Made by a program: the position numbers and the translations under genes. Positions 50,641-58,175 of a stretch of DNA of 64,000 nt are shown piece after piece. This DNA comes from Pseudomonas moorei (GTDB taxonomy: Bacteria; Pseudomonadota; Gammaproteobacteria; Pseudomonadales; Pseudomonadaceae). Each line of letters begins with the position of its first letter. The stretch's first letter is position 1. The stretch covers positions 248,001 through 312,000 of the forward strand of contig NZ_VZPP01000007.1 of assembly GCF_008801475.1 (NCBI RefSeq). Reading direction: 5' to 3'. The notes below the pieces were generated by a model, which was not told the DNA's origin, made no database searches, and saw nothing but the letters and a program-made list of their open reading frames with translations.

Positions 50641-51591
50641 ATGCGGTATCGACGTCTCGACCTTAACCTGCTGGTTGCCCTGGATGCCTTGCTCAGCGAG
50701 TGCAGCGTCAGCCGGGCCGCGGAACGTTTGTGCCTGGGCCAGTCGGCAACGAGCTCGGCGCTAGGACGTTTGCGTGAGCATTTCAATGATCCGTTGCTGG
50801 TTCAGGTCGGGCGGCGTCTGGAACCCACTGCATTAGGGTTGGAGCTGCTGCCCAAAGTGCGCGAAGCGCTGGCATTGACCCGGGAGATTGTCGATGCGCC
50901 GGTCAACTTTGATCCGGCCCGTTGTGCGCGGCACTTCACATTAGTGGCCTCCGATTACGTGGCGGGGGTGCTGCTGCCGGCGGTCAGTCTTGAGCTGGCA
51001 CGCATCGCCCCTGGCGTGCGCCTGACGCTGCGGGACCTGCCGGTGCCGCGTGACGGCGATGTGGTCAGCGAAGCACTCGATTACCGGCGCAGTGATTGTG
51101 TGATCGTGCCGCAGCGCCGGTTGAACCCGGCTTACCCCCATGTACCGTTAATGAGTGACCAGCTTTGCTGCATCGTCTGCGCGCGTCAGGCGCGGTTCGC
51201 CGACGGCCTGAGCCTGGCCAGCTATTGCGAGGCGGAGCATGTGGTGCGTGAGTTTGCCGATGGCCAGAATCTGGCGATGGACGCGGTGCACCTGCACGAG
51301 CTGGGTATTCAACGACGAGTGGCGGTGGCCCTGGAAAGCTTCGTGTTGATGCCGGAATTTATCGTCGGCACCGCGCGGATCGCTACCGTGTTTCGCCGCC
51401 AGGCCCGGCGTTTTGCCGAGCACTATGGGCTGCGTATCCACCCCGCACCGCTGGCTTTTCCCGACGCCGTGCAAGTGCTGCAATGGCACCCCTATCAAGA
51501 ACGCGATCCGGCCATGCTGTGGTTTCGCGGCCTCTTGCTGGAGCAGGCCGCGCGGCTTGATCATGACCAAGTGGATCAGCCTGCCGGCTGA
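50641..51591 (+). CDS. LysR-family regulator (NahR/NodD-like), LysR 2
   Basis: A 316-residue LysR protein. It begins RRLDLNLLVALDALLSECSV, the NahR/NodD-type N-terminus; the recognition helix is GQSATSSALGRLR. It is related to the second LysR of this island (QSATSGVLGRLR), so the two could recognise the same DNA. The effector region shows little. It converges with the GlcG-like gene and the two reading frames overlap by 16 bp at their 3' ends. Confidence 0.9.
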   Translation: MRYRRLDLNLLVALDALLSECSVSRAAERLCLGQSATSSALGRLREHFNDPLLVQVGRRLEPTALGLELLPKVREALALTREIVDAPVNFDPARCARHFTLVASDYVAGVLLPAVSLELARIAPGVRLTLRDLPVPRDGDVVSEALDYRRSDCVIVPQRRLNPAYPHVPLMSDQLCCIVCARQARFADGLSLASYCEAEHVVREFADGQNLAMDAVHLHELGIQRRVAVALESFVLMPEFIVGTARIATVFRRQARRFAEHYGLRIHPAPLAFPDAVQVLQWHPYQERDPAMLWFRGLLLEQAARLDHDQVDQPAG

Positions 51592-51593
51592 TC
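51574..51593. terminator. Palindrome at the convergent 3' overlap
   Basis: GATCAGCC/GGCTGATC with a 4-base loop spans the overlapping stop region of LysR 2 and the GlcG-like gene. It can fold in both RNAs. No T tract. Confidence 0.5.
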
Positions 51594-52022
51594 CCCGTGA
51601 TCCGCCACCAGCCCGGCCTGGTCGATTGCCCGCAAGGCGCACCGTTCGTCATTGTCCGACGTGTCGCCGCTGATGCCGATCGCGCCGAGGATCCAGCCCT
51701 CGGCATTGCGAATCAGGACACCGCCGGCTACGGGAATGACTTCACCGCCGGTCAGGCTGTTTATGGCGTCGAAAAACGCTGGCATCACCTGCGCGCGTCG
51801 CGCCAACTCCCGCCCGCCAAAACCCATGCCCAGGCATCCGCGTGCCTTGCCGGTGGCGATTTGTGGGCGAAGGAAGCTGGCGTGTTCGTCGCGCAAGACC
51901 GCCAGCGGATGACCGGCGGCGTCCAGGACGGCGACAGCCAGGGGTTTGAACCCGGTTTCTCGGGCATGGCCGATGGCGTGGCTGGCGATCCGGGTGGCGG
52001 TGAGCAAATCGAGTCGTTGCAT
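51576..52022 (-). CDS. GlcG/HbpS family protein
   Basis: A 148-residue single-domain protein of the GlcG/HbpS (DUF336) family: LAVAVLDAAGHPLAVLRDE, GGEVIPVAGGVLIRNAEGWI and GAIGISGDTSDNDE are typical. Family members bind haem or corrinoids in some species, or accompany glycolate and aromatic catabolic genes as small accessory proteins. ATG at 52020-52022 follows GAGGA; the frame from 52091 is too long. It follows the amidohydrolase by 11 bp and is probably transcribed with it. Function in the pathway is not determined. Confidence 0.85.
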   Translation of the reverse strand: MQRLDLLTATRIASHAIGHARETGFKPLAVAVLDAAGHPLAVLRDEHASFLRPQIATGKARGCLGMGFGGRELARRAQVMPAFFDAINSLTGGEVIPVAGGVLIRNAEGWILGAIGISGDTSDNDERCALRAIDQAGLVADHGDQPAG

Positions 52023-52033
52023 GGTGTCGGTCC

Positions 52034-53383
52034 TCACAGGGCCCACTTGCCCAGCTGGGCAACGCGGTCGCGGGTGTAAAGGTCGGTCCATTTCAGCGAA
52101 TTGAAATCGGACACTTGCTTGGGGTTGTAGGGGCTACGGTCCATGCGCACCGGCTGGCCGGCCTTGTACACGGCCTTGAGGCGCGAACGGTCCTGCAGAA
52201 TGCGGATGTCGTGCAAGGGCGATCCGTCGAGCAAGAGGAAGTCTGCCGGCTTGCCCGCTTCGAGGCTGCCGAGGGTCTCCCCCCGTGGCATGCAGCGCGC
52301 GCCGACGGCGGTAGCGGCATACAGCGCTTCTGCCGGAGTGAAGCCGAGGCGAGTGACCAGCAGTTCCAGTTCACGGGCGTGCCACTCGCCGTAGGGCGTC
52401 ACGGCGAAACCGCTGTCACTGCCACAAGCGAACGGCACACCGGCGGCCTTGGCACGCTTGAGCACTGCCGAGCCGACTTCCAGGGTGCGTGCGCAGTAGC
52501 CGGCGTATCCGGTGCTGATGGCCGGATCGTGAGGCTGGCAGAAGTCCACGGTGTTTTGCGGGAAGGTCATGGTCGGCGCGAGGATGCTGCCGGCGTCGAG
52601 CAAGGCCTCAATGCACGCATCGTCCATATAGAAGGCATGGAACACCAGATCAACCCCGGCGCGGGCCGCGTACATCACGGCTTCGCGACCATAGGCGTGG
52701 GTGGCCACTTTGCAGCCCAGGCGATGGGCTTCTTCGACCATCTCGCGGGTTTCATCGGCGGTGAAGGCGGCGATGATGTCGCCGTTCGGGCGGCGGTGGG
52801 TGCCGTCCATGGCGATCTTGATCAGGTCAACGCCGTCCTTGGCCTGCTTGCGGATTTCCGCCAGCGCATCGCTGCGGCTGGTGACCAGTTGCGCGGTGAA
52901 GTACTCAGGAGCGCCGACCCGGCTCGGGAACCAGTCGTTGAGACTCTGTCGATTGGTGATCACCCGGCTGCTGGCAGCAATGCGCGGCCCTTCGAACAAA
53001 CCGGCGGTAATGGCATTGCGCACCGCGATACTGAGCTGACCGCTGTCGCCGGGGCAGACCATGCTGGTGACGCCTGCCGCCAGCACGTGTTGCGCGAAGA
53101 ACATGCCGCGCAACGCGCGGAATTCGTCGCTGGTCCACAGATCGATGTCTTCTTCACTTTGTGCGTTACCGAACGCCAGGTGGGTGTGCACATCCACCAG
53201 CCCCGGCATGACAAAGTTGTCGCCCGCGTCCACCTGGGTATCACCGGGCTGCGGCTGGGGCGCGGTCGCCGTCGGACCGACGTAACTGAGCAGGCCGTTT
53301 TCTACGACCAGTGTTTGCTGCTGGCGTGTTTCCAGGCCAGTGCCGTCGAACAGTGTCTGGCATTTCAGGTGCAGGGCGGTCAT
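52034..53383 (-). CDS. Metal-dependent amidohydrolase
   Basis: A 449-residue amidohydrolase of the imidazolonepropionase/prolidase-like type. The metal ligands are His66 and His68 (VDVHTHLAF), the probable carboxylated Lys189 (LIKIAMDG), His229 (VATHAYG), His249 (VFHAFYM) and Asp323 (GSDSGF). It hydrolyses an amide, lactam or cyclic imide. First gene in a two-gene minus-strand operon with GlcG. A TATTG-N7-CAATA palindrome lies about 86 bp upstream (53469-53485) and a 47-bp LysR element a little further, pointing the other way. In a ring-cleavage route it could remove an amide-bound side group or open a cyclic amide. Confidence 0.88.
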   Translation of the reverse strand: MTALHLKCQTLFDGTGLETRQQQTLVVENGLLSYVGPTATAPQPQPGDTQVDAGDNFVMPGLVDVHTHLAFGNAQSEEDIDLWTSDEFRALRGMFFAQHVLAAGVTSMVCPGDSGQLSIAVRNAITAGLFEGPRIAASSRVITNRQSLNDWFPSRVGAPEYFTAQLVTSRSDALAEIRKQAKDGVDLIKIAMDGTHRRPNGDIIAAFTADETREMVEEAHRLGCKVATHAYGREAVMYAARAGVDLVFHAFYMDDACIEALLDAGSILAPTMTFPQNTVDFCQPHDPAISTGYAGYCARTLEVGSAVLKRAKAAGVPFACGSDSGFAVTPYGEWHARELELLVTRLGFTPAEALYAATAVGARCMPRGETLGSLEAGKPADFLLLDGSPLHDIRILQDRSRLKAVYKAGQPVRMDRSPYNPKQVSDFNSLKWTDLYTRDRVAQLGKWAL

Positions 53384-53541
53384 GGTGTTTTCGCTTTGGC
53401 TGTTGTTATGCGAAGCGAGGCTAGGGCGCTGCCAAAGCCACCACCAACAGATTGCATCGATGCCCGGGTATTGATGGGATCAATAGGTGCGGAGCGCCAG
53501 CAGGAGCGGGGGTGTTGCGCCAGTGGCAGAGCGCAATGAGC

Positions 53542-53588
53542 GGGTATTGCGAGTGACGATGGCTGGCATCGTGATCGGCGATTTTTTA
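53542..53588 (+). promoter_or_regulatory. 47-bp LysR-type double element, copy C (before the NTF2-like gene)
   Basis: Gap-free match to the other copies: first box 53546-53560 (ATT-N9-GAT, one base off), second box 53568-53582 (ATC-N9-GAT), 22 bp apart. It ends 55 bp before the NTF2-like start. A related palindrome, TATTG-N7-CAATA at 53469-53485, may serve the divergent amidohydrolase. Confidence 0.6.
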
Positions 53589-53643
53589 TGGGGCGGATCG
53601 TCGATCTATGGTGCGCGCTCGTCAACCACAGAGAGTCATTCCC

Positions 53644-54030
53644 ATGAGCACCGCAACTGTAAGAAACCAACTCCTGGCACTTGAGCAGGAACGCCGCCGG
53701 GCATTGGTTGAGGAAGATTTCCCGCGCGTCGCCGAGTTGTTCGCCGATGACCTGGTGTATGTGCACACCACGGGATTGGTGCAAGGCAAGGCGGATTACC
53801 TGGAGTATGCAAAAAGCGCCGTGCAGTATCTGGACATTGAGCGGGGCGAGTTGCTGATCCGTTTCTACGGCGAGCATCTGGCGGTCATGACCGGTACGCA
53901 ATGCAACACCTTACGCAAGCGCGGCGGCGACCAGTCGATGCGCGGTGACGGGTTTGCCACGCAGGTCTGGACGCTCGGTGACAAGGGCTGGCAGATCAGT
54001 TCATTCCACGGCACCCGAGCCCCCAACTGA
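53644..54030 (+). CDS. NTF2-like (SnoaL/DUF4440-type) small protein
   Basis: A 128-residue alpha+beta barrel protein of the NTF2 superfamily. The pattern LEQERRRALVEEDFPRVAEL then LFADDLVYVHTTGLVQGKAD and a C-terminal VWTLGDKGWQISSFHGT is typical of stand-alone DUF4440 members. Such proteins can be isomerases, dehydratases, hydrolases or small accessory subunits. The start is set at the ATG with HTTG at residue about 41-44. It is controlled by LysR copy C and ends at a perfect terminator. It may catalyse a small step on a ring-cleavage product. Confidence 0.8.
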   Translation: MSTATVRNQLLALEQERRRALVEEDFPRVAELFADDLVYVHTTGLVQGKADYLEYAKSAVQYLDIERGELLIRFYGEHLAVMTGTQCNTLRKRGGDQSMRGDGFATQVWTLGDKGWQISSFHGTRAPN

Positions 54031-54050
54031 CCTCGATTTCCCGTCAATGC

Positions 54051-54089
54051 AAAACGCCGGAAAGCCCCCAAGGCTATCCGGCGTTTTGC
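54051..54089. terminator. Strong bidirectional terminator
   Basis: Perfect 12-bp stem CAAAACGCCGGA/TCCGGCGTTTTG. The A run on one side and the T run on the other make it a terminator for both directions, 21 bp past the NTF2-like stop. Confidence 0.9.
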
Positions 54090-54103
54090 AGCCTTGTGCA
54101 CGG

Positions 54104-54254
54104 ATCGCTGGCAAGCCAGCTCCCACAGATGTGTGGCGAACCCGGCCTATGCATACACCGCCAATCCCTTGTGGGAGCGAGCCTGCTCGCGATGGCGGCA
54201 TGTCAGGCGCCAGTGATGTTGAATGTGCCGACGCTTTCGCCGGCAAGTCAGGCG
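54104..54254. repeat. Cluster of three REP sequences
   Basis: Three REP copies: GATCGCTGGCAAGCCAGCTC (54104), TGTGGGAGCGAGCCTGCTCG (54171) and a diverged TTTCGCCGGCAAGTCAGGC (54236) that overlaps the last codons of the alpha/beta hydrolase gene. Confidence 0.8.
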
Positions 54255-55405
54255 GTGTGGCCACCCAGGATTTCGGCAACCCAGTCGGCGATGTACTGCC
54301 CGGCGTTGATGCTGTTATCGAAGCTGGAATGCTGCACGCCGCCTTCGCGCTCGGTGAAGATCTTCAGCGCGCGTTTCGGGCTGTTGACCAATTGTTCGTA
54401 GGTGCGCTGCGCCCATTTCAGTGGGATCTGCGAATCCTTTTCACCGTGGGTCACCAGGAATGGCACCTTGATGCGATCGAGCACGCCGTCCAGATGAACG
54501 TTTTCGGCGATGGTCATGAATTCCTCGACATCCTTTGCCCCCCATACCCAGCACACGTGCGACCAATAGTGTGGAACGGGGAAGCTGCCTTCTTTTTCCA
54601 GGCGACGCTTTTGCACATCGCGCCAGTCGTGGTTGGCGCCCCACACCACGCCGCATGCGAAACGCGGCTCAAAGGCCACTGCGCGCGGGCAGTAGTAACC
54701 GCCCAGTGAGACCCCTTCCAGGCCAATGCGTTTGGCATCCACATCGCTACGGGTCTCCAGCCAGTCGACCACACGGCTGGCCCAGTGCTCACTGTCGTAA
54801 CGGGCAATCAGGTTGTGCAGGCGCAGCGCTTCGCCCGTGCCGGGCTGATCGATGATCAGGGATGACACGCCACGCCTGGCCAGCCAGGCAGGCAGGCCGA
54901 CGCGGTATTTCATCTCTTTGGTGGAGTCCAGGCCATTGACCTGCACCAGCAGCGGTGCCGGGCCGTTTACGCCTTCGGCACGTACCAGCAGGCCGGAAAT
55001 GTGTTTGCCCTCGTAGGGGATTTCAACCCGCTCGCAGTTTTCCCGGGACAGTTCGATGCCGCGTTTGAAGGTCTGCAAAAAGCGTTGGTACAACTCGGTA
55101 CGGCCTGCTGCGCCATGGGCTTGCAGGCGTTCACACGTAAGGTAGTAGGTCGCGGCGCGGTTGTACTTTTCACCGGCGGACAACAGCCGGCCATTGCTTT
55201 CGTCTTCTTCGGCCAGACCGCAGAGTTTGTCGGCCATCTTCGACCAGGTTTCGCGGAACGCCTGGGTCCCGGCAGCATCAGGTTGTTTGGCGGCTTCTTG
55301 CAGTGGCGCGCACATCTCTTCGATTTCGCCAATGCGGGCGCCCATTTCGATGGCCAGGTCGACCGAGAGATTCCACACATAGTTGGTTGGGAAATAGCGG
55401 AACAT
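54248..55405 (-). CDS. Alpha/beta hydrolase of the pseudooxynicotine-hydrolase (DHPON) type
   Basis: A 385-residue hydrolase with an N-terminal helical cap of about 130 residues. The catalytic triad is Ser233 (GLEGVSLGGYY), Asp324 (LVTHGEKDSQIP) and His359 (GGVQHSSF). The overall layout resembles 2,6-dihydroxypseudooxynicotine hydrolase and related C-C bond hydrolases that split ring-cleavage or diketo compounds. The ATG at 55403-55405 is preferred over 55432 because AAGGA lies ahead of it. A LysR element (copy D) is 65-111 bp upstream. It could hydrolyse the extradiol cleavage product. Confidence 0.85.
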   Translation of the reverse strand: MFRYFPTNYVWNLSVDLAIEMGARIGEIEEMCAPLQEAAKQPDAAGTQAFRETWSKMADKLCGLAEEDESNGRLLSAGEKYNRAATYYLTCERLQAHGAAGRTELYQRFLQTFKRGIELSRENCERVEIPYEGKHISGLLVRAEGVNGPAPLLVQVNGLDSTKEMKYRVGLPAWLARRGVSSLIIDQPGTGEALRLHNLIARYDSEHWASRVVDWLETRSDVDAKRIGLEGVSLGGYYCPRAVAFEPRFACGVVWGANHDWRDVQKRRLEKEGSFPVPHYWSHVCWVWGAKDVEEFMTIAENVHLDGVLDRIKVPFLVTHGEKDSQIPLKWAQRTYEQLVNSPKRALKIFTEREGGVQHSSFDNSINAGQYIADWVAEILGGHTA

Positions 55406-55464
55406 GATTATTGTTGTCCTTGTGTTTGCCATGAAGTGTGCAAGGCACGTTAAGGACGAACCAG

Positions 55465-56427
55465 CTATTTGGCCAATCGTGACTCGGGATGGGAGGTATC
55501 GCGAGCGGCGATATGATCCTGTTCCAGATGCTGGATGAACTCACTGATGCGCTCGCGCAGCCAGCGGTGCATCGGGTCGCCGTCCACGCTGCGGTGCCAG
55601 AGCATGAACTCGCGCATCACCGGAATCCTGACCGGCGGCGGCAGGATGCGCAGTGGCAGGTACTCCGCGTACAGGCGCGCCAGACGCTGGTGCATGGTGG
55701 CGATGCGTTGGGTGCCGACGACCAGCTGCGGCAGCGTATTGAAGTCGTTGGTGATGACCTCGAGTCGGCGGTTGAAGCCGTACTGGTTCATGAACCATTC
55801 TTCGATGCTCATGTGCCGGCTGCGACCGAACCCGACGGAAACGTGGCCCATGTCCATGTACTGCTCGAGGGTCAGGCTGTCGCCGACCAGGGTATTGCCT
55901 TGCCACACCACGCAGACGTGTTCTTCTTCAAAGAGCAATTTGGAAGGGTGGCCTTCGATGATGTAGCGCTCAGGCACGATCATCAGATCGACCTCTCCGC
56001 GAATCAGCAACTCACCGGAATTGTCGCCAGGGCCGAGCATCTCGAAGGTGATGTTCGGTGCTTCTTGGTGAATCTTCTGAATCACTTGGGCAAACAGGAC
56101 GCTGATCAGGTAATCCGAGGTCACGAGGCGGAAGTGCCGCTTGCTGGTGGTGGGGGCGAACACCGGTTTGGCGGTAATCGAGGACTTGATCGTCAGCAGC
56201 ACTTCGCGCACCGGGTGGACCAGTTCCAGGGCAAAGGGGGTCGGCTGCATTTTGCGCCCGACCTGCACCAGCAATTCATCTTCGAAATAGGTCCGCAGGC
56301 GCCCCAGAACTCCGCTGGTGGCGGACTGCGTCATGTGCAGGCGTTCGGCGGCGCGGGTGATGTTCTGCTCCTCGAGCAACACATCGAGGGCGACCAAGAG
56401 GTTCAAATCCAGGTGGTTGAAACGCAT
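55465..56427 (-). CDS. LysR-family regulator (NahR/NodD-like), LysR 1
   Basis: A 320-residue LysR protein starting RFNHLDLNLLVALDVLLEEQ. The recognition helix MTQSATSGVLGRLR is close to that of LysR 2. The 3' end of its gene contains LysR element D for the downstream hydrolase, and element A lies 94 bp upstream of its start, next to the dioxygenase promoter. This central position makes it the most probable regulator of the ring-cleavage set. Its effector would be an aromatic compound or ring-cleavage intermediate. Confidence 0.9.
   Translation of the reverse strand: MRFNHLDLNLLVALDVLLEEQNITRAAERLHMTQSATSGVLGRLRTYFEDELLVQVGRKMQPTPFALELVHPVREVLLTIKSSITAKPVFAPTTSKRHFRLVTSDYLISVLFAQVIQKIHQEAPNITFEMLGPGDNSGELLIRGEVDLMIVPERYIIEGHPSKLLFEEEHVCVVWQGNTLVGDSLTLEQYMDMGHVSVGFGRSRHMSIEEWFMNQYGFNRRLEVITNDFNTLPQLVVGTQRIATMHQRLARLYAEYLPLRILPPPVRIPVMREFMLWHRSVDGDPMHRWLRERISEFIQHLEQDHIAARDTSHPESRLAK
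55470..55516 (-). promoter_or_regulatory. 47-bp LysR-type double element, copy D (inside LysR 1, reading toward the hydrolase)
   Basis: On the minus strand it aligns without gaps to copies A and B. The boxes ATC-N9-GAT lie at 55512-55498 and 55490-55476, 22 bp apart. It lies inside the last codons of LysR 1, directed at the alpha/beta hydrolase, 65 bp before its start. Confidence 0.7.
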
Positions 56428-56520
56428 CGGGCAGGTCCGTCTTTGTATTTATTTTCGCGATACATTCGGATGAATACATCGCCGCGTCAACCCGTCCATG
56501 CAGCCTCATCCCCTGCAATC

Positions 56521-56567
56521 AGGTATCGCGTTTGCCGATAGGTCGCATCCCGACACTCGATTAGTCA
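56521..56567 (+). promoter_or_regulatory. 47-bp LysR-type double element, copy A (divergent promoter)
   Basis: First box ATC-N9-GAT at 56525-56539, second at 56547-56561. Between the LysR 1 start (94 bp to the left) and the dioxygenase start (138 bp to the right). Core inverted repeat TATCG-N7-CGATA is perfect. The 56428-56704 interval holds no gene; besides this element I see only AT-richer promoter-like text near 56440-56480. Confidence 0.75.
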
Positions 56568-56704
56568 GTTGCCAAAGCGCAGGTCAATCTTCGCCGCAGT
56601 CGGACTTCTTGCCGACACCACCACCGGGTTCCCTGCATCGTCGATCGACATGGTCGAGTCGGCGGCAGCGGTCTCCGGATTCTAATTTCAATGGAGTGGT
56701 AGCC

Positions 56705-57646
56705 ATGAACATCATTGGCCTTGATGCCCTGATCTTTGGCGTCGATGACATCCAAGCCTGTACGGCCTGTCTGCGTGACTATGGCCTTGGGCCCGTTGCC
56801 GTCGACGACAATGGCGGGCGTTTTGAAGCGTTGGACGGCACTGCCGTGATCATTCGCCGGGCGGACGATCCGACCCTGCCAGTTGCTATCGGCCCGGCCC
56901 CGTCGATTCGCGAAACCATCTACGGCGTTGCCAGCCCAGCGGATCTGGATGCGATCGAAGACGAACTGGCGCGGGATCGCCAGGTCATCCGTGACGACAA
57001 CGGCGTGCTGCACAGTGTTGACGACATGGGCTTTGCAATCGCCTTTCAAGTCACTGTGCGCAAGGCCTACAGCGCCCCGGACGATTTGACCAATGCCGCT
57101 GGCAACGCACCGCAGCGCCCGCTGAATCAGCCGGGCATTACCCTCGACATGAGTGCTGTGCCGCGTACCTTGTCCCACGTGGTTTATTTCGTGCCGGATG
57201 CCGCCAGGGCCGAGGCGTTCTACGCCGAACGCCTGGGTTTCAGGACCACGGACACATTCATCGGCGCCGGGCCGTTCATGCGCCCCGCGGGCTCAGATGA
57301 TCACCATTGCCTGTTCATGATCCAGACCCCGCCGCACATGAAGGGGTGCGAGCACTTCACCTTCCACATGGGCAGCGGCACCGAGGTGCTGTTGGCCGGC
57401 ACGCGATTCGAGCAAAAAGGCTGGACCAGTTTCTGGGGCCCGGGCCGCCATCTCTTTGGTTCCAACTGGTTCTGGTACTTCAACAGTCCACTGGGTTGCC
57501 ACATCGAATACGACGCCGACATGGACAAGCACGATGACGCCTGGGAGGCGCGTCGCGCACCGCTGTCGGCGGATAACTCGCAACTGTTCCTGTTCAATTC
57601 GAAAGAAAAATGGGCACCCGGCGGCCCACCACCCAAACACTTGTAG
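56705..57646 (+). CDS. Type I extradiol dioxygenase (VOC superfamily)
   Basis: A 313-residue two-domain vicinal oxygen chelate protein. Iron ligands by spacing to BphC are His158 (LSHVVYF), His217 (CEHFTFHMG) and Glu268 (GCHIEYD). The N-terminal domain has no metal site, as in BphC/HsaC-type enzymes. Meta cleavage of a catechol-like ring is expected. The start has an AATGGAG ribosome site. It lies first in a run with a Rieske protein and a flavin monooxygenase. The stop codon itself lies in a REP element. Confidence 0.82.
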   Translation: MNIIGLDALIFGVDDIQACTACLRDYGLGPVAVDDNGGRFEALDGTAVIIRRADDPTLPVAIGPAPSIRETIYGVASPADLDAIEDELARDRQVIRDDNGVLHSVDDMGFAIAFQVTVRKAYSAPDDLTNAAGNAPQRPLNQPGITLDMSAVPRTLSHVVYFVPDAARAEAFYAERLGFRTTDTFIGAGPFMRPAGSDDHHCLFMIQTPPHMKGCEHFTFHMGSGTEVLLAGTRFEQKGWTSFWGPGRHLFGSNWFWYFNSPLGCHIEYDADMDKHDDAWEARRAPLSADNSQLFLFNSKEKWAPGGPPPKHL

Positions 57647-57665
57647 GAGCAAGCTCGCTCCTATC
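57642..57665 (+). repeat. REP element overlapping the dioxygenase stop codon
   Basis: TTGTAGGAGCAAGCTCGCTC followed by CTA. The TAG at 57644-57646 is the stop codon of the dioxygenase. The self-complementary GGAGC-N6-GCTCC folds between the dioxygenase and the Rieske gene. Confidence 0.75.
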
Positions 57666-57677
57666 GAGGTTTCTGTC

Positions 57678-58088
57678 ATGAACCACAGCGATTTCCCGCT
57701 GTGCCGGGTGGACGAACTGGTGGAAGGGCAGGCGCGCGGATTCGATCCATTGCAACGCGGCAGGGACAGTGTTTTTGCCCTGGTGCATGAAGGACAGCTG
57801 CGGATTTATCGCAATAGTTGCCCGCATCTGGACGTCCGCCTGGAGTACCGCAAAGACCGTTTTCTGTCCGCCGACGGCCAGTTGATTGTCTGTTATGCGC
57901 ACGGTGCGCAGTTTCTGCCTGGCACCGGCGAATGTGTCTACGGCCCTTGTCTGGGCCAGAAGCTGGAGGCGTTGCCGTGGCGTGTGGAAGAGGGCTGGCT
58001 GGTGCTGCAAATGCGCGGCAAGGAGGTCGCGCCGCCCCACGTCGAGGTATCGCGTTTGACGATACATCGCATCCCTGATCGCGATTAG
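57678..58088 (+). CDS. Small Rieske [2Fe-2S] protein
   Basis: A 136-residue protein with one Rieske site: Cys48-x-His50 (NSCPHLDV) and Cys72-x2-His75 (IVCYAHGAQF). It is too short to be a ring-hydroxylating oxygenase alpha subunit and has no iron-binding catalytic domain, so it is either a Rieske-type ferredoxin or a stand-alone NirD-like electron carrier. The start is the ATG at 57678, 31 bp after the dioxygenase. No oxygenase or reductase partner is in the window. LysR element B overlaps its last 15 codons. Confidence 0.87.
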   Translation: MNHSDFPLCRVDELVEGQARGFDPLQRGRDSVFALVHEGQLRIYRNSCPHLDVRLEYRKDRFLSADGQLIVCYAHGAQFLPGTGECVYGPCLGQKLEALPWRVEEGWLVLQMRGKEVAPPHVEVSRLTIHRIPDRD

Positions 58089-58091
58089 TCA
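58045..58091 (+). promoter_or_regulatory. 47-bp LysR-type double element, copy B (before the flavin monooxygenase)
   Basis: Best preserved copy: both boxes are ATC-N9-GAT (58049-58063 and 58071-58085) and the core TATCG-N7-CGATA is perfect. It overlaps the 3' end of the Rieske gene and ends 84 bp before the monooxygenase start. Confidence 0.75.
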
Positions 58092-58175
58092 AATCCCTGC
58101 TTTGACCGGAAGCTGAACCCAACGACGCAGTGCCCGGCGCTGCATCGAATCACAAGAATAAAAAGTGAGAGAACC

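Noticed and set aside
54248..55432. Upstream ATG at 55432 for the alpha/beta hydrolase
   Set aside because: No ribosome site precedes it, and the next ATG (55405) follows AAGGA and gives the family-like start MFRYFPTNYVWN.
16507..57665. Possible CRISPR array made of the repeated GGAGC-type palindromes
   Set aside because: The repeats are scattered singly or in inverted pairs between operons, without regular spacers or cas genes; they are REP/REPIN elements.
57678..58088. Rieske protein as ring-hydroxylating oxygenase such as KshA
   Set aside because: At 136 residues it lacks the mononuclear-iron catalytic domain and the 2-His-1-Asp ligands.
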